Assembly: GCA_963691705.1 (NCBI GenBank)
Contig: OY829543.1
Coordinates: 49,704,564 to 49,768,563, forward strand
Reading direction: 5' to 3'
DNA length: 64,000 nucleotides
Origin: Viola odorata
Lineage: Eukaryota; Streptophyta; Magnoliopsida; Malpighiales; Violaceae
The position numbers and the translations under genes are program-made. The notes under the pieces are model-generated. The model did not search any database. It saw nothing but the letters and a program-made list of their open reading frames with translations, and was not told where the DNA came from. Shown piece after piece: positions 41,019 through 52,753 of this stretch. How positions within the stretch are numbered: the first letter of the stretch is position 1; every line of letters begins with the position of its first letter.

Positions 41019-41396
41019 ATGGATAATTTGACTAAGAATTTTCTTCTCTCCAAGGGTCATTCGCTCAGGAACCTCAATGACGGTGACGTCGGTTTCCTGG
41101 AGAGCATGCTGGTCAAGACTTCTGAGGACATTCTGGAGCTGCAGGGGATGCTGACTCCACTCTACACCCGGCTGGGAACCATCTCTCTGGAGGACTTCAG
41201 TCCTTTGGAGAGCGTTTCAAAGCTGTCTGCTTCCGTCTCTCGGATTCAAGTGGTGATCGCCATGCTGCAGCAGCGTAAAGACATGTTGGGGTGCTGCCTG
41301 AAGGGGATGAGAGCCACTTCCCACGATCTGGTTCTGGTTATGGATTCCCTGAGGGATCTTCCTAAGGTGCCCGAGGACACAGGCTCTGACGCCTGA
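41019..41396 (+). CDS. Antisense gene 1: small helical protein
   Basis: An intact 125-residue frame with a TATA box and leader upstream, and AATAAA at 41471-41476 downstream. The protein looks almost wholly helical ('LSASVSRIQVVIAMLQQRKD', 'SHDLVLVMDSLRDLP') and ends in an acidic tail. It lines up with the 118-aa protein at 7214-7570. No catalytic motif or membrane segment. Function is unknown; by position it is the promoter-proximal member of the antisense set and may be an oligomerising accessory protein, which is a guess. Absence of stops, in contrast to pol, is notable. Confidence 0.65.
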   Translation: MDNLTKNFLLSKGHSLRNLNDGDVGFLESMLVKTSEDILELQGMLTPLYTRLGTISLEDFSPLESVSKLSASVSRIQVVIAMLQQRKDMLGCCLKGMRATSHDLVLVMDSLRDLPKVPEDTGSDA

Positions 41397-41872
41397 TATC
41401 GGTGGCTCCCTTTGGGCCTTTTCTCTTTTCCCCTTATCTTGTAAAATGTATCTGCCGGCCACTAGGCCATAATAAATAAAGTGTTTTCATCATGCCCTCT
41501 CGCAACTGTTCTTCTTCTTTACTGCGTCCTTTGTCATTTTCTAAGGAATATTCTTAGCCCAACCGAAAACAGTCTTGCCATTGGGCGGTTTTTCTGTTGA
41601 TCTTTCTGCCTTAACTCTGCGCTGTCCTCCTTATAACAACTGATCGGCAGATATTAGCATTATTCTCGATTTGCTTGAGATTTCAACAGGCGTGACTGCA
41701 AATCTACATTTGCACTTCAGACTGTACACGTGCCAATCTCCAAGAGTCGGGTTGGAGGATCGAAGAGTCTCTTTTCTCACTTTCCCCGCTATTTAACGGG
41801 GCTTTTCTTCCTTTATTCTTATCTATTTCTTTCTCATTCATTTTTCTTCACTAGAGATCATCTGCGAGTCTC
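41397..41872. other. Spacer with terminator and promoter of antisense genes 1 and 2
   Basis: Polyadenylation-like AATAAATAAA at 41471-41480, then a TATA-like 'tatttaa' at 41790-41796 before ATG 41873. Confidence 0.45.
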
Positions 41873-42328
41873 ATGGCTGATTCTTATTTGCTAGATACAG
41901 CTTCGAGGGGTTCACCGCCAACTCCTCCGACTACCCCTGACACAGATAATCCTCCCCCATCGCCTCCTTGGAGACCGGTCGTCCGCCGGCGAGGTCGCAA
42001 GAGGCGGAGGAAGGAAGCTGAACGACGAAGGAAGGAGGCTTCCAAGGCCTCTAAGTCATTTTTCGACTCTCTGGCTCCTCTGGCTGGGGAGGAGAAAAAA
42101 TCGTTTCCTCCTTTGAGTGATTCGCCTCCGTGGGTTCCTTCTGCTGGTTCCGCCGTTGGGGCAATGTCGCCAGGCGTTAAGGAGAAAATAACCGGGTCGA
42201 CTACTGCCGCCAGAAAGAGGGTCGGTGAGCCTTCTCCCCCTACCGATGCGGATTCACCATTCTGGGATGGCGATGATGAAGAGGACGTAGTCTATTGCTA
42301 CGACGTCACTTGGTCTGCCAGCGACTAA
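41873..42328 (+). CDS. Antisense gene 2: small protein with basic core and acidic tail
   Basis: An intact 151-residue frame. An N-terminal Pro/Thr-rich part ('PPTPPTTPDTDNPPPSPP') is followed by a strongly basic block ('RRRGRKRRRKEAERRRKEA'), a Ser/Pro linker and an acidic end ('WDGDDEEDVVYCYDV'). The basic block could bind nucleic acid or act as a nuclear signal. No family is recognised. A TATA-like motif precedes it, and AATAAA lies at 42373-42378. Low-complexity composition makes this a weaker gene call than genes A and B, but its frame is undamaged. Confidence 0.5.
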   Translation: MADSYLLDTASRGSPPTPPTTPDTDNPPPSPPWRPVVRRRGRKRRRKEAERRRKEASKASKSFFDSLAPLAGEEKKSFPPLSDSPPWVPSAGSAVGAMSPGVKEKITGSTTAARKRVGEPSPPTDADSPFWDGDDEEDVVYCYDVTWSASD

Positions 42329-42796
42329 TGGGGCATAGCCCTTCTTTTGTAGATGCCGTACGGCGTTCACCATAATAAATGATGCTTTATTTCCCTTTTG
42401 TCTCATCGCTTACTCGTTCTTTTTCTTTTTGGGCCTTCCGGGCGATCGCGGAAGCGTTTCTTTCGCTGCGAATAACTGCCTTCAACTCTCAATCAGTAAC
42501 TGTCTTCTTTCAGAAGGCATAAATGACTATCCACGCGTCCCTTTCGGTTCTGCACGTGTTTTGTTTTTACAGGCTGTCTCTTCTTAGGTTTTCTCCTTTA
42601 TAAGGAAATCATCTCTCTCCTTTACTGTTTTTGCTAATGTTTCTGGGTTTCTGCACATTTTCTCTCTCTCTTCTGAACTTCTTTTTCTTCGAGTGGTTTT
42701 ACTGCAACCGCTCACTGGTGCCAGCGACCGGCCTATTGGCTTTTTGTTCCAGGTATTTATTCCTTCTATCGCCATAGATTTACTTTCTAGTTCCTC
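42329..42796. other. Spacer and promoter region of antisense gene A
   Basis: AATAAA near 42373 closes gene 2. A TATA-like 'tttataagg' near 42597 and pyrimidine-rich leader precede ATG 42797. No coding sequence. Confidence 0.45.
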
Positions 42797-43967
42797 ATGT
42801 CTTCAACCGTCGAAAACCCTATAGATCCCGAAGCTAAGAGAGCTCGTAGTATTTTCAATTGTAATGAAGTTTTAAGGGTCGAATTAGAGGAGAATGGTAT
42901 TACTTTTCCCACGGGTTATCGCCCTTTGGTCTCTCTGAAAGATACCCGTCTGCCTGACGCCATGTGGGGAACTTTCCGGTTGGTTTATTTCAAGATGTTC
43001 ACTTACGGGTTTCGTTTCCCACTCCACACTTCTCTGTTAAAATTGCTAGATCAGTATGACCTTAATCCGGTCCAGATTACTCCACCCTCTTGGTGCGGTA
43101 TTTATGCTTTCCTTCGTTCGTGCGAGATGAAGCGTATATTCGCTCCATCGCTTGATCTATTCCGCACATTCTTTGTTTTGAATAGCCACAACTGTCTGGT
43201 AGATATTACTCCTAGGTGCGACGATGTCAGTGTGCAACTGTTCTGGCGGAACTTTCAAGGTTTTGAAGAAAATGTAGACGACTGGAAGTCTGGGTTTTTC
43301 ACCCTTCGTTTGCCGTCACGACTCTGGCGTGGGGGTTTCAATCGAAGAATCCATGGCGGCGTTTGGAAAAAACCGGACACGCTGTCAAGCCAGGACGTTT
43401 CCAACGTTAGTGCCTTGTTAGAGATAGAAGGGTTTTTCCGCATCCGGGAGTTTGCTCGGTTCAGGCCTTTGCTAGAGTGCGTTGTGGGTGAGTTCCGTTT
43501 TTTCGCTTTATCGCTTCAAATTTCTTACTTTGATAACATGCTTTGTTGGCAGGTAACGCTGAGAGCAGTTCCTCTGGGGAAGGTGACGCCCCCTTGAACG
43601 TAATACCTCTCCAGTCGCTGCCCCCTTCTCCTCCACCCGAGAATTCTCATCGTCCACCTATTCCGCCTAGGAGGAGAAGGAATAAAACCATCGCTACTCG
43701 TAGGACCTCTGCTCAACGTTCTCGTTTTCTTGAAGACTGGCTTCCTCCTCGTGGCAAGAGAATAGCTCAAAGCGATCCTGTGTCTGAGAAAATTGACAGT
43801 GATAGCGAGAGCATGAACCCCGGTCCCGAGTTACGTCATGCTACTCTTGCTCAACGGATGAAACTCAGGTCGAGGAGGAACGATAATACAGCGGAATCCA
43901 CTGAGGACGATAGCGAAGAGATTGCAAGAGAGACGGAACGTCTCGTGAAGAGGGTTCGCAAAGAGAG
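42797..43967 (+). pseudogene. Antisense gene A, 5' part (Transposase_28-like domain), split by a retrotransposon
   Basis: Exon 1 is 42797-43487, ending at 'gttgtgg/gtgag'. The intron is 43488-43552 (65 bases, ending 'ggcag'). Exon 2 starts 43553 and runs open to 43967, where the nested element begins. The N-terminal domain (residues about 30-230) carries 'YFKMFTYGFRFPLHTSLLKL', 'QITPPSWCGIYAFL' and 'WKSGFFTL', the pattern of the 'putative gypsy type transposon' domain (Transposase_28). A Pro/Ser/Arg-rich linker follows. The reading frame continues exactly at 56326 after removal of one GAGAG. The whole would be 703 residues with no stop, so the gene was apparently intact when the insertion occurred. 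Function of this domain family is unknown. Paralogue: gene B. Confidence 0.85.
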
Positions 43968-46900
43968 TGTCGCACCGTCGCGAGCGAAATTTGGGACGTG
44001 AAATGAAATTCACACATAACAATGAAGTCGCCACCCTATTTTTCTAAGGTTTAGGGAAACCTAAAAAAAAAAGGTCCGAAAAAGAAGAAAATAAAATAAA
44101 AACTAAGGCACAAATAAAAAGGGTCTAAACCCGAGAACGATGGTTCGGGGTCGTATTATGGACTCGGGAAGGTGTTAGGCACCCGAATCTCATCCTTAAA
44201 AAGGTTACCGGTTCTAAAAAGAGGTGTTTAAAAATCATGTTGAAAACAAGTAATTTGGGCCCTCAGGGGGGAGTCTTCGCTTTAGTTTTTAAGTTGATTG
44301 GATTGATTTTATCCTAATTATTGTTGAGTTGTTAAAAAGAAAATAAACATTTTATCCTCTAAAAGGTAAAAGGGTTGGTTGCATACCTATTCCGATTATA
44401 TTTAATCAAGTTCAAAATTAATCAGATTACATGCAAGATTGATTAGGTGAAATTACTAACGTTTTATTAATCTTCACCAAAGCGACGACCTAGTGAACAT
44501 CAACGAATCACTGTGATCAGGGGTGAGTCACTATCATTATAGACGAATCACTATCATCATCGGGCCAATGCACGTGATTAATCCTATTTACTAGGTGGTT
44601 CTAAGCATGCATAGACTAGCAAAGTACCATTTTCATGAATGCGAGAAAACACGTTGAAAAGAGAAAAAACCGAGGAGTGGGGTCGAAGCCGCGCACATAA
44701 CACATTCGTCAAGATCGCATAAATAAAAATACAATCGTGGGGTCGAAGCCGCACACGAATACATTCATTAAAGTAAATTCGTGGGGTCGAAGCCGCACAC
44801 GAAACAAGCATAATTTAAATGATCATTCAACATTAAAGATTTAATCGCATTTCAGGAGGGGATCTCTAAAGATAAGAGGGATTAAAAAATATGGAGGTAT
44901 TTTCTACGAGTTGGGCTTAAGGCCCATTTATTATTTTTCCGCTTTCGAATGATTATTCTCTTTGGTGATTTACTATCCAATAATTTTTAGAGGATCCTAA
45001 GTTATTGGAAAAGATTTAAATCCTATGTTTATTTACTACTTTGTTTGGTTTTCTTTGATTGATTTTATTCGCTTTGATTTGTGGGGGATTTATTGAAGGT
45101 TTGGGGATTTTAGTAATTAATAATCATGCAATTGGATTAAAGCGTGATGTTTAATACTAATCCTATTCAAATTTCATGCATTTAATAAAATGAACGTTGA
45201 GTAATTACTAAGCCTAATTCGTTCAGGCAAGGGTCGATTTGAGGGAAATTATTAAAGGGAGTCATTGATGAAAATTAATTCTCATGCAATCAAATTGATT
45301 TTAATACTAACAATTCTAAATAATCATACATACAAATATAAACAAAAAGCATTGAATAAATAAAAGGGTGAGAGAAGTGTACTTGAAGGCGAATATCAAT
45401 TAATTCTAACCTACAAAACCGAGGTTAGTAGCTCAAGCAATAATAAATAATTTAGCAATTCAAATAAATGAGGAGTGAGCTTTAAAGCTCGAGTTTGGAA
45501 AATCGTCACCGATATTGAAGTCAGCGAAGCATCCGATACCTTCTCGTTTCTTCCGCATGTACCTGAAAAGGACGCCGGGGGGTTCCCCGGCGTATACACT
45601 CCGACGATCAAGTCAGTCGAAAGTCATTACGAATGCATAATAAAATATAATGTTGATGCACATAAATATATCCACATTTGATATGCATAATGCATAAAAC
45701 ACATTCATAAGCATAAATAAAATCTATTCGTGGAGTCAAAGCTGCACACGAGCGAGCATAAAATTAAATCGTATTCGTGGGGCATAATCATCATGTAAAC
45801 AAATTAATTAGAATTCTAACGATTCTAAATAACATGCATACGAATAAATAATAAATTAAGTTAACAATTCTAATAAAGAAGAAATGAGCTTTAAAGTTCA
45901 AGTTCAGAAATTTGTCACCGATATCAACGATGGTGAAATATCCGCTCGGAACAGTAATTGTAAATTCGATACCTGCAAGAATACGAAGAAAAAGTTAATA
46001 CCGATTTTAACTAAAAGGGGCTTGGGCCGTAGCCCATTTCTTTTTATTTTTCTCTTCATGGGCCGCAGCCCATTTTCCTTTTTTTTTGGTTGGGCCGCAG
46101 CCCATTTTTATTTTCTTTCTTTGGTTGGGCCGAAGCCCAACCCCTCTTATTCCTTCTCCCTCATTCTTAACCCATTTCTTCTCCTCTTTCATTTTTTTAG
46201 GGCTGCACGCAGCCACCTCCTTCTTTCTCTCATCTCTTTTTTCTTCAATTTAGGGCTGCTGCTGCCCTCTCTTCTCCCTCTCCCTCAATCTCTTTCTCTT
46301 TTATTCGCTACCTCCGGCCAAGGAGCAGCGGTTGCTGCGGCGTGGCGCGGCTGTTTGGGTTGCGTTTAGGGGCTGGTCTGATGTTGGTTTGAGGTTGTTT
46401 TGAGGTAGATTTCGGGGCTGTCTTTGAGGTATATTTCGAGGCTGTTTTTGGGCTGTTTTGGTACTGGTTCGGGGCTGGTTTGGGTGCTGATTTGGTACTG
46501 ATTTGGGGCGGGTTTGGGTGCTGTTTTGGGGCTGGTCTGATGTTGATTTGGGGGCTGTTTTGGTGCTGATTTGGGTCTGGTTTGGGGGCTATTCCGGGGC
46601 TGTTTTGATGCTGGTTTGGGGGCTGTTTTGGTGCTGATTTGGGTCTGGTTTGGGGGCTATTCCGGGGCTGGTCTGGTGTTTGATTTGGGTGCTGTTTTGG
46701 GAGATTTTTGGAGCTGGTTTGATGTTGTTCTGGGTCTGGTTTTTGTGTGTATGTTGGGACTGATTTTTGGGTGATCTTGGGGCTGTTTTTTTGGGTCTGT
46801 TTGGGTCTGTTTTTGGGGCTGATTTGGTGGTGGTTCTTGGTCAGATTTGGGGCTGATTTGGTGGTGGTTCTTGGTCAGATTTGGGGCTGATTTAGGGTGG

Positions 46901-47516
46901 TAGAGGTGGCTGTTTTGGGGCTGTCCCTGTGGCAAATTCAGTGCTGGTTTGGGTTAGTTTGGTTGGGTTTAATTTGGTGTATGGGTTCGATTTGGCAAAG
47001 GATTGAAATTAATTTGGTTTTGGATTCAGCGGGGGGTTTTATTTGGATTTTTGGCAGAGAGATGGATTTTTGAAGTTGGCAGGGATTGGATTTAATTTTC
47101 AGGGGGATGGAATTTGGATTTGGCAGAGGTGGCTGTTTTTGAATTTGTGATGGCTCCCTCCCCTTCAATTGAAATCAGGTGGTGCATTTATAATGGGATC
47201 CAATTGGATCCGTTGGAAAGAAAATGGTGTCCGTTGGTGTCTTTGAAAAAAAGGATGAGTGTGTTGGCTTTATTTTGAAAATGGAGGAGATGAGTCGTTG
47301 TGTGTGCACGGGAAAAAGTATTTATTTTTGTTCGAACCAACGGTCCGAAAAATCTCGTTTAAAATCGATAAAAACTCGAACGAAAAAAATAATAAAAATA
47401 CGAATAAAGCGAAATAATATAAAATGACACGAATAATAATAATTAGTAAAAACGTGGAAATGTCATGATAAATAGTGATGATTTAAATTACTCGTGTCAA
47501 AAATCGGGTAGCAACA
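43968..47516 (-). repeat. Left (3') LTR of the nested element, 3549 bp
   Basis: Plus-strand ends TGTCGCACCG...GGTAGCAACA, i.e. TGTTGCTACC...GGTGCGACA on the sense strand. By eye about ten substitutions and a few small indels separate it from the right LTR. It contains a minus-strand TATA (about 47184-47193), four TGGGCCG-AGCCCA palindromes (46020-46140), a G/T-rich degenerate repeat zone (46370-46920), a hairpin (45572-45593) and 'gtggggtcgaagccgc' repeats (about 44680-44800). Short frames inside it are not genes. Confidence 0.96.
45572..45593. other. GC hairpin in the LTR, shared with the Tat LTR
   Basis: ACGCCGGGG-GGTT-CCCCGGCGT: a perfect 9-bp stem, 4-base loop, followed by 'atacactccga'. 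The Tat LTR has CGCCGGAG-GGGGG-CTCCGGCG (39817-39837) followed by 'tagacactccga'. The right LTR copy has one stem mutation. Confidence 0.8.
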
Positions 47517-47531
47517 GTTGCCCCCTCTTTA
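47517..47531 (-). promoter_or_regulatory. Polypurine tract of the nested element
   Basis: On the minus strand AAAGAGGGGGCAAC abuts the LTR start TGTTGC. Standard second-strand primer position. Confidence 0.85.
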
Positions 47532-48319
47532 CTGTCTTATCAAAAATAAAGTGTAACTAAAAATTTTGATGAGCAGTAAAGAAGGTTGCCCCAGTGCCAC
47601 GAATGTTTTAGATGCAAAATGATATGTGAGGACATAAAAGAAAATGGCTCCATTTGGATACCATGATGCAGAAATGTAAATAGCGAAAATGTGATCTTAC
47701 CTCCACTCGGACGTCTTGCAGAAATATAAATTGCGTAAATGTAAACGTACCTCAATTTGGATGTTGGCGCGGGAATTTAAATTGCACGAAAAAAAATTCA
47801 GCTCCAATCGGACGCTGATGGCTCCACTCGGATGCCTTGCAGGAATGTAAAATGCGGCTTCACTCGGACGTCTCCCCTCGAATACCGCGATGCATAAACA
47901 TAAATCCAGCTCTACTCAGACGCTGGTGGCTCCACTCGGATGCCTTGCAAACTTCAGTTCCACTCGGACGTCTTAAAATAACGGCTCTACTCAGATACCG
48001 ACAACTCCGCTCGGACGTTGGACAATTCAGCTCTACTCAGACGCTGATGGCTCCACTCGGATGCCTAAAAAACTCAGTTCCACTCGGTACACTGATGACT
48101 CTACTCGGATGCCTAAAACTCAGTTCCACTCGGACACTGATGACTCCACTCGGATGTCTTACAGAAAGTAAATGCGGATTCACTCGGACGTCTCCCCTCG
48201 AATTCCGCGATGCATAAATGTAAATCCAGCCCTACTCAGACGCTGGTGGCTCCACTCGGATGCCTCGCAAATGTAGCTCCACTCGGACACTGACGCTAAT
48301 GCTGTTGGGATGATTAAAA
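47532..48319. repeat. Degenerate repeats in the nested element
   Basis: Variants of 'gctccactcggatgcctt' and 'agttccactcggacg' recur irregularly from about 47700 to 48290. Non-coding. Confidence 0.7.
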
Positions 48320-49015
48320 TCATGACTGGCTTTCCACAATCACAGATAATTTTCTTTTAACGTGGTTCGGACCTTCTTCCTACTTCCACAATCACAGATA
48401 ATTTCTTTTAACGTGGTTCGGACTTTCTTCCTACTTCCACAATCACAGATAATTTCTTTTAACGTGGTTCAGACTTTCTTCCTACCTCCACAATCACAAA
48501 TAATTTCTTTTAACGTGGTTCGGACTTCCTTCCTACTTCCACAATCACAGATAAATTCTTTTACGTGGTTCGGACTTTCTTCCTACCTCCACAATCACAA
48601 ATAATTTCTTTTACGTGGTTCGGACTTCCTTCCTACTTCCACAATCACAGATAATTTCTTTTAACGTGGTTCGGACTTCCTTCCTACTTCCACAATCACA
48701 GATAATTTCTTTTAACGTGGTTCGGACTTCCTTCCTACTTCCACAATCACAGATGATTTCTTTTAACGTGGTTCGGACTTCCTTCCTACTTCCACAATCA
48801 CAGATGATTTCTTTTAACGTGGTTCGGACTTTCTTCCTACTTCCACAATCACAGATGATTTCTTTTAACGTGGTTCGGACTTCCTTCCTACTTCCACAAT
48901 CACAGATAATTTCTTTTAACGTGGTTCGGACTTCCTTCCTACTTCCACAATTACAGATGATTTCTTTTAACGTTGTTCGGACTTTCTTCCTACTTCCACA
49001 ATCACAGATAATGCC
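48320..49015. repeat. 51-bp tandem array, about 13 copies
   Basis: Unit 'cgtggttcggacttccttcc tacttccacaatcacagat...' repeats about every 51 bases, adjacent units over 90% alike. Divisible by three, it opens a false repetitive frame on both strands. Direct repeats without spacers, so not a CRISPR array. Confidence 0.95.
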
Positions 49016-49024
49016 ACATGGTTT

Positions 49025-49059
<35 letters not shown>

Positions 49060-49500
49060 AAAGGTGGGGTCTGAACCGCCACACGATTTTTTGATTTTCG
49101 AAAGGTGGGGTTCGAACCGCCACACGATTTTGATTTTTTTGAAAGGTGGGGTTCGAACCGCCACACGATTTTGATTTTTTTTTTTTAAAGGTGGGGTTTG
49201 AACCGCCACATGATTTTGATTTTTTTTTAAAGGTGGGGTTTGAACCGCCACATGATTTTTTGAAAGGTGGGGTCTGAACCGCCATATGATTTTTTGGAAC
49301 GTGGGGTTTGAACCGCCACACGAATTTTTGAAAGGTGGGGTTTGAACCGCCACAAGATTTTTTGTAAGGTGGGGTTTGAACCGCCACATGATTTTTTGAA
49401 AGGTGGGGTTTGAACCGCCACATGATTTTTGGAATGTGGGGTTTTGAACCGCCACATGATTTTTCTTAAAATGTGGGGTTTGAACCACCACACGATTTTT
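49060..49500. repeat. About 41-bp tandem array, about 11 copies
   Basis: Unit 'ttttgaaaggtggggtttga accgccacatgat' with variable T runs. A pure T run (49029-49059) separates it from the 51-bp array. The long minus-strand frame 48611-49423 spans both arrays and is an artefact. Confidence 0.95.
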
Positions 49501-49990
49501 TTGAAAGATCATCCCCATTCATGTTGATAAGCATTAAAGCCATTTCCCGAGAATGTGTGCTTGATCACATAAGGACCTTCATACTTGGGAGCCCATTTTT
49601 CTAGATCTTCCTCCAGATGAGGAAAGACCTTCTTCACTATTCACTCCTCGGCTCTGAACTCGCGAGGTCGCTCTTTCTTTTTATAAGCATTAGCCATCCT
49701 CATGGTTGTCAATTATATCTCCAAGATGAGATTCAACTGTTCATACTTCTCTTTCGCTCAATCGGATTCTTCCTGATTCAGCCAAGACTCTGGGAGAGGG
49801 AATTTCCACCTTGGGTGGAAACACTGCTTCCATGTTGTAAGTTAGGGAATAAAGAGTTGCCCCCCATTGAAGTACGAATAGTAATATGATAAGCGTGTAA
49901 AGGAGCACGTCATGTTAATCCTTACAAATGATCACCATCTTTTGGATAATCTTCTTCAAGTTATGGATTAGCTTCACTATGTCATTCATC
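49500..49990 (-). pseudogene. Decayed integrase C-terminal region of the nested element
   Basis: On the minus strand: 'NLKKIIQKMV', then 'MEAVFPPKVEIPSPRVLAES', 'KKKERPREFRAEE' stop, then 'KWAPKYEGPYVIK'. These are the landmarks of the last third of gypsy/Tat integrase, in order, with at least four stops and frame changes. The catalytic core is absent. Confidence 0.8.
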
Positions 49991-50170
49991 TTGTGACGGC
50001 CAGGTGAGGAGTTTTGATGTCGTCGGCTTGGACTGACGTTTCATCGAAATGCGATGCTCAAATATATTATGGTAGCGACCCGACGTATCTTTATACGATC
50101 GTACGAACACATCCATTTACTCTTTAAAGAGTGAAATCAACTTCTCCTGGAGTTTGAGACCATTCCAATC
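49991..50170 (-). pseudogene. Remnant of the protease-RT linker, fused to the integrase remnant
   Basis: Minus-strand translation gives 'EKLISLFKE' stop 'MDVFVRSYKDTSG', then 'HRISMKRQSKPTTSKL', resembling the conserved segment just before gypsy RT ('LLKEYADVFAWSY.DMPG', 'H.L.....PVKQK'). It is followed immediately by the integrase end, so RT, RNase H and the integrase core were deleted in one step. Confidence 0.65.
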
Positions 50171-51433
50171 TCGACTATTTCCTAATGTTCATTGCTTGCC
50201 CCCAAGTTCATCTCTTGATGGGTGTTTCTGCGAATCTTCTACTAATGGGGCTGACCTGTGTGGAGCCTCAATATCATCCTCCTTTGTGGTGATAATCTCC
50301 TTTGAGAGAGACTTCCAGGAAACATAGTGGTGGTCTAATTTACCTGTCGGCTTTCTAGACCTTTTCAATGAGCTTCGGAATATCGAAATTGTATTGACCC
50401 AAGTAGATCTCTAGTTGATGATTCTGTTATATTACTTTCAGACACGAGTCTATTCCTCCAGCGGACTCTCCCTTGGCTTGCTTTGTTTCTCAACTTCTTT
50501 GGAGATATAGCACCTCCCGTTCTGGGTCATGCCCCCCAATTTTAGCAATGGTGGAAGAAGGAAGATGAAAGATGGAAGATCCCATAATTGACAGCCTTCC
50601 CTAGCTTTTAACAAGGCTAGAGTCCCCGCCCCTTACGTTTCTTCCAAAAATCCAAAATCCAACCTGGATGCCAACTATTCCACCTTCTGTAAGGAAAATC
50701 GCACAATCTTGGATTCTATGCTTACTTGCCCCCAGGCAAAATAAACAATCCTCTCAAATTACCCTCTGAATGTCGCAGATATTTTCCTTTGACTATCAAC
50801 TATTCCACCTTCTGTAAGAAGATCGCACAATCTTGGATTCTATGTTTACTTGCCCCCAGGCAAAATAAACAATCCTCTCAAATTACCCTCTGAATGTCGC
50901 AGATATCTTCCTTTGACTAGCGCAAAGAAAAGCTCTTCTCCCCAACGCTTAAAGGAAAGGGATCATCAATCTCCTTGACTGAAACAATATTCACTCCTTC
51001 ACCTAAGGAATGATTCGGAAGAGGGTTGATTGTTGTGTTAAGTCCTTTGGTTAATCCTACGAAGAGGATCCATCCGCACGTGATCAAGTGACGAACCTGT
51101 GCCTTGAAAGACGGAACAATTCTTTAGAGTGCGACTTCGAGTACCCGCATGGTATGCACATGTAACATTTAGGATTGAACCCCTTCGGAAGATAAGCTTG
51201 GAAAGGTCGGATTGGAGTTGGTACAATTTAACCGGCTGCTTGGAAGATGCTCGTAGATATCTGGAAGAGGTGGTAGTGGCTCCTAGTTTCGAGGATAGTT
51301 TTGGTTTTTTTTTTTTTGGGTTCTTTGGTGGGTTATATGGTTTTTTGTGTTGGTTGTTGCAGCATTTGTAGTGGGTATGATGGGAAAAGTGGAAACGTTT
51401 CTTGGTTCCGACGATAGTTTTGGTGATTTTGAT

Positions 51434-51470
<37 letters not shown>

Positions 51471-52753
51471 GTTCTTTGGGTCATATAGTCTTTTGGTTAA
51501 TCCTTCGAAGGAGGTCCATCCACATTTGATCAAGTGATGAAAAGGCGAAATAGTACTCTAAAGTTCCTTGTCCAATTGTGCCAATTACAGATTAGGGCAT
51601 AGAGGGACTCGTAATAGTAGATAGAAAAGTTGGCCCCGTTGTATGAACAAAAGCCTGGCGGATAATCAAGTGTCATCTTGTTCCATTCTTTTTCAGCTTA
51701 TAGTACTCGCTCTGTAGCAGTTCGGAGTTGCTCCTCTAGCTCTGCTATCCTCATGACTAGTTCTGTCCTTTTCCGTGTTTGAAGAGCTTTCGGGGGAATA
51801 GTTCTATCTTCAACCTTCCTGAAAATAAAGAAAACAGATAGATGTAAGTATGGGCATAAGCAAAAATGTATGCATGCGTGCATCTGACTTAAGGTCCAAC
51901 TATCCTAATTTGTTTCTAAATTCATTTTAATTCATGATAGATTGATTATCTTCGAAAATTAGCCAAGTGTTTGCTATATGATATTTCCAAGTTGGGCAAC
52001 TGAGTGCCTTGGAAGAAGGTTTTATTCAAATCTAGTCCTTATAGAGGCAGCTTGAACTCCATCTCTATGAAAGGAAAAATGATATCGCATCATTTTTCTA
52101 AAATCCTAGGTTTTGATCATGTATTCATTGCAAAAACTTAGACCCAAAATTTTGTATGAACGATGCATGATATGCATATTAATAGGAGTAAAGGGTGAGT
52201 TTAATAAAAGGAATAATAAGGACGGAATTTAATACCTTGAAAGGATATAAATTAAAATCGCATAAAGGAGAATAATGGAAATAACGAAGCAAGTTGGAAA
52301 ATATACATGTGATATACCATGGCAACAATGAAGCAAATTGGCACATATACATGCGATATATCATGGCAATAATGAGGCAAATTGGAACATATACATGCAA
52401 TCGTGATGCACGTGCTGGGGTAATTTCAACTACTTCTAACTGGCTGAAAGGCTCCCGAACGATACCAAAAAGTGGTCCCTCAGTAAACGGATACATGATT
52501 GCCGACCGAACCATCAAAAGCTCGTAGCGCTCATCCATTTAGGGGTTCGAATCCGAGTTTGGCGTTGGTGAAAACTACCCAGGACACGTGCCCCAGGGCC
52601 TCACTACTAACCTCCTAATCTTATTTGGAACGGGCCCGGCGGCAGGGCATTATGCGTGAAATGCACGTGAGAATACAACAGTTGATATCAAAGTGAGTAA
52701 ACAAGTAATAACAATAAACACCTCAAGCAAATAATTCCGGCTTCGACCCTACA
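50171..52753. other. Non-coding 5' half of the nested element
   Basis: No gag or protease is recognisable. It holds a 125-bp tandem duplication (50672-50921, starting 'caactattccaccttctgta'), a T-run (51440-51470), a partial duplication (51038-51110 against 51488-51545), and a 44-bp repeat near 52290-52400 ('catatacatgcgatat'). Confidence 0.75.

Noticed and set aside
44584..47427. Several short frames in the long LTR, repeated identically at 53388-56231
   Set aside because: Present twice only because the LTR is duplicated; low complexity and no start context. They do not show conserved coding.
48611..49423. 270-codon repetitive frame on the minus strand and its plus-strand partner
   Set aside because: It reads through two tandem arrays whose units are divisible by three or nearly so. 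Repeat artefact.
48320..49500. CRISPR-like array of direct repeats
   Set aside because: Units are contiguous without unique spacers, and the context is a plant retrotransposon.
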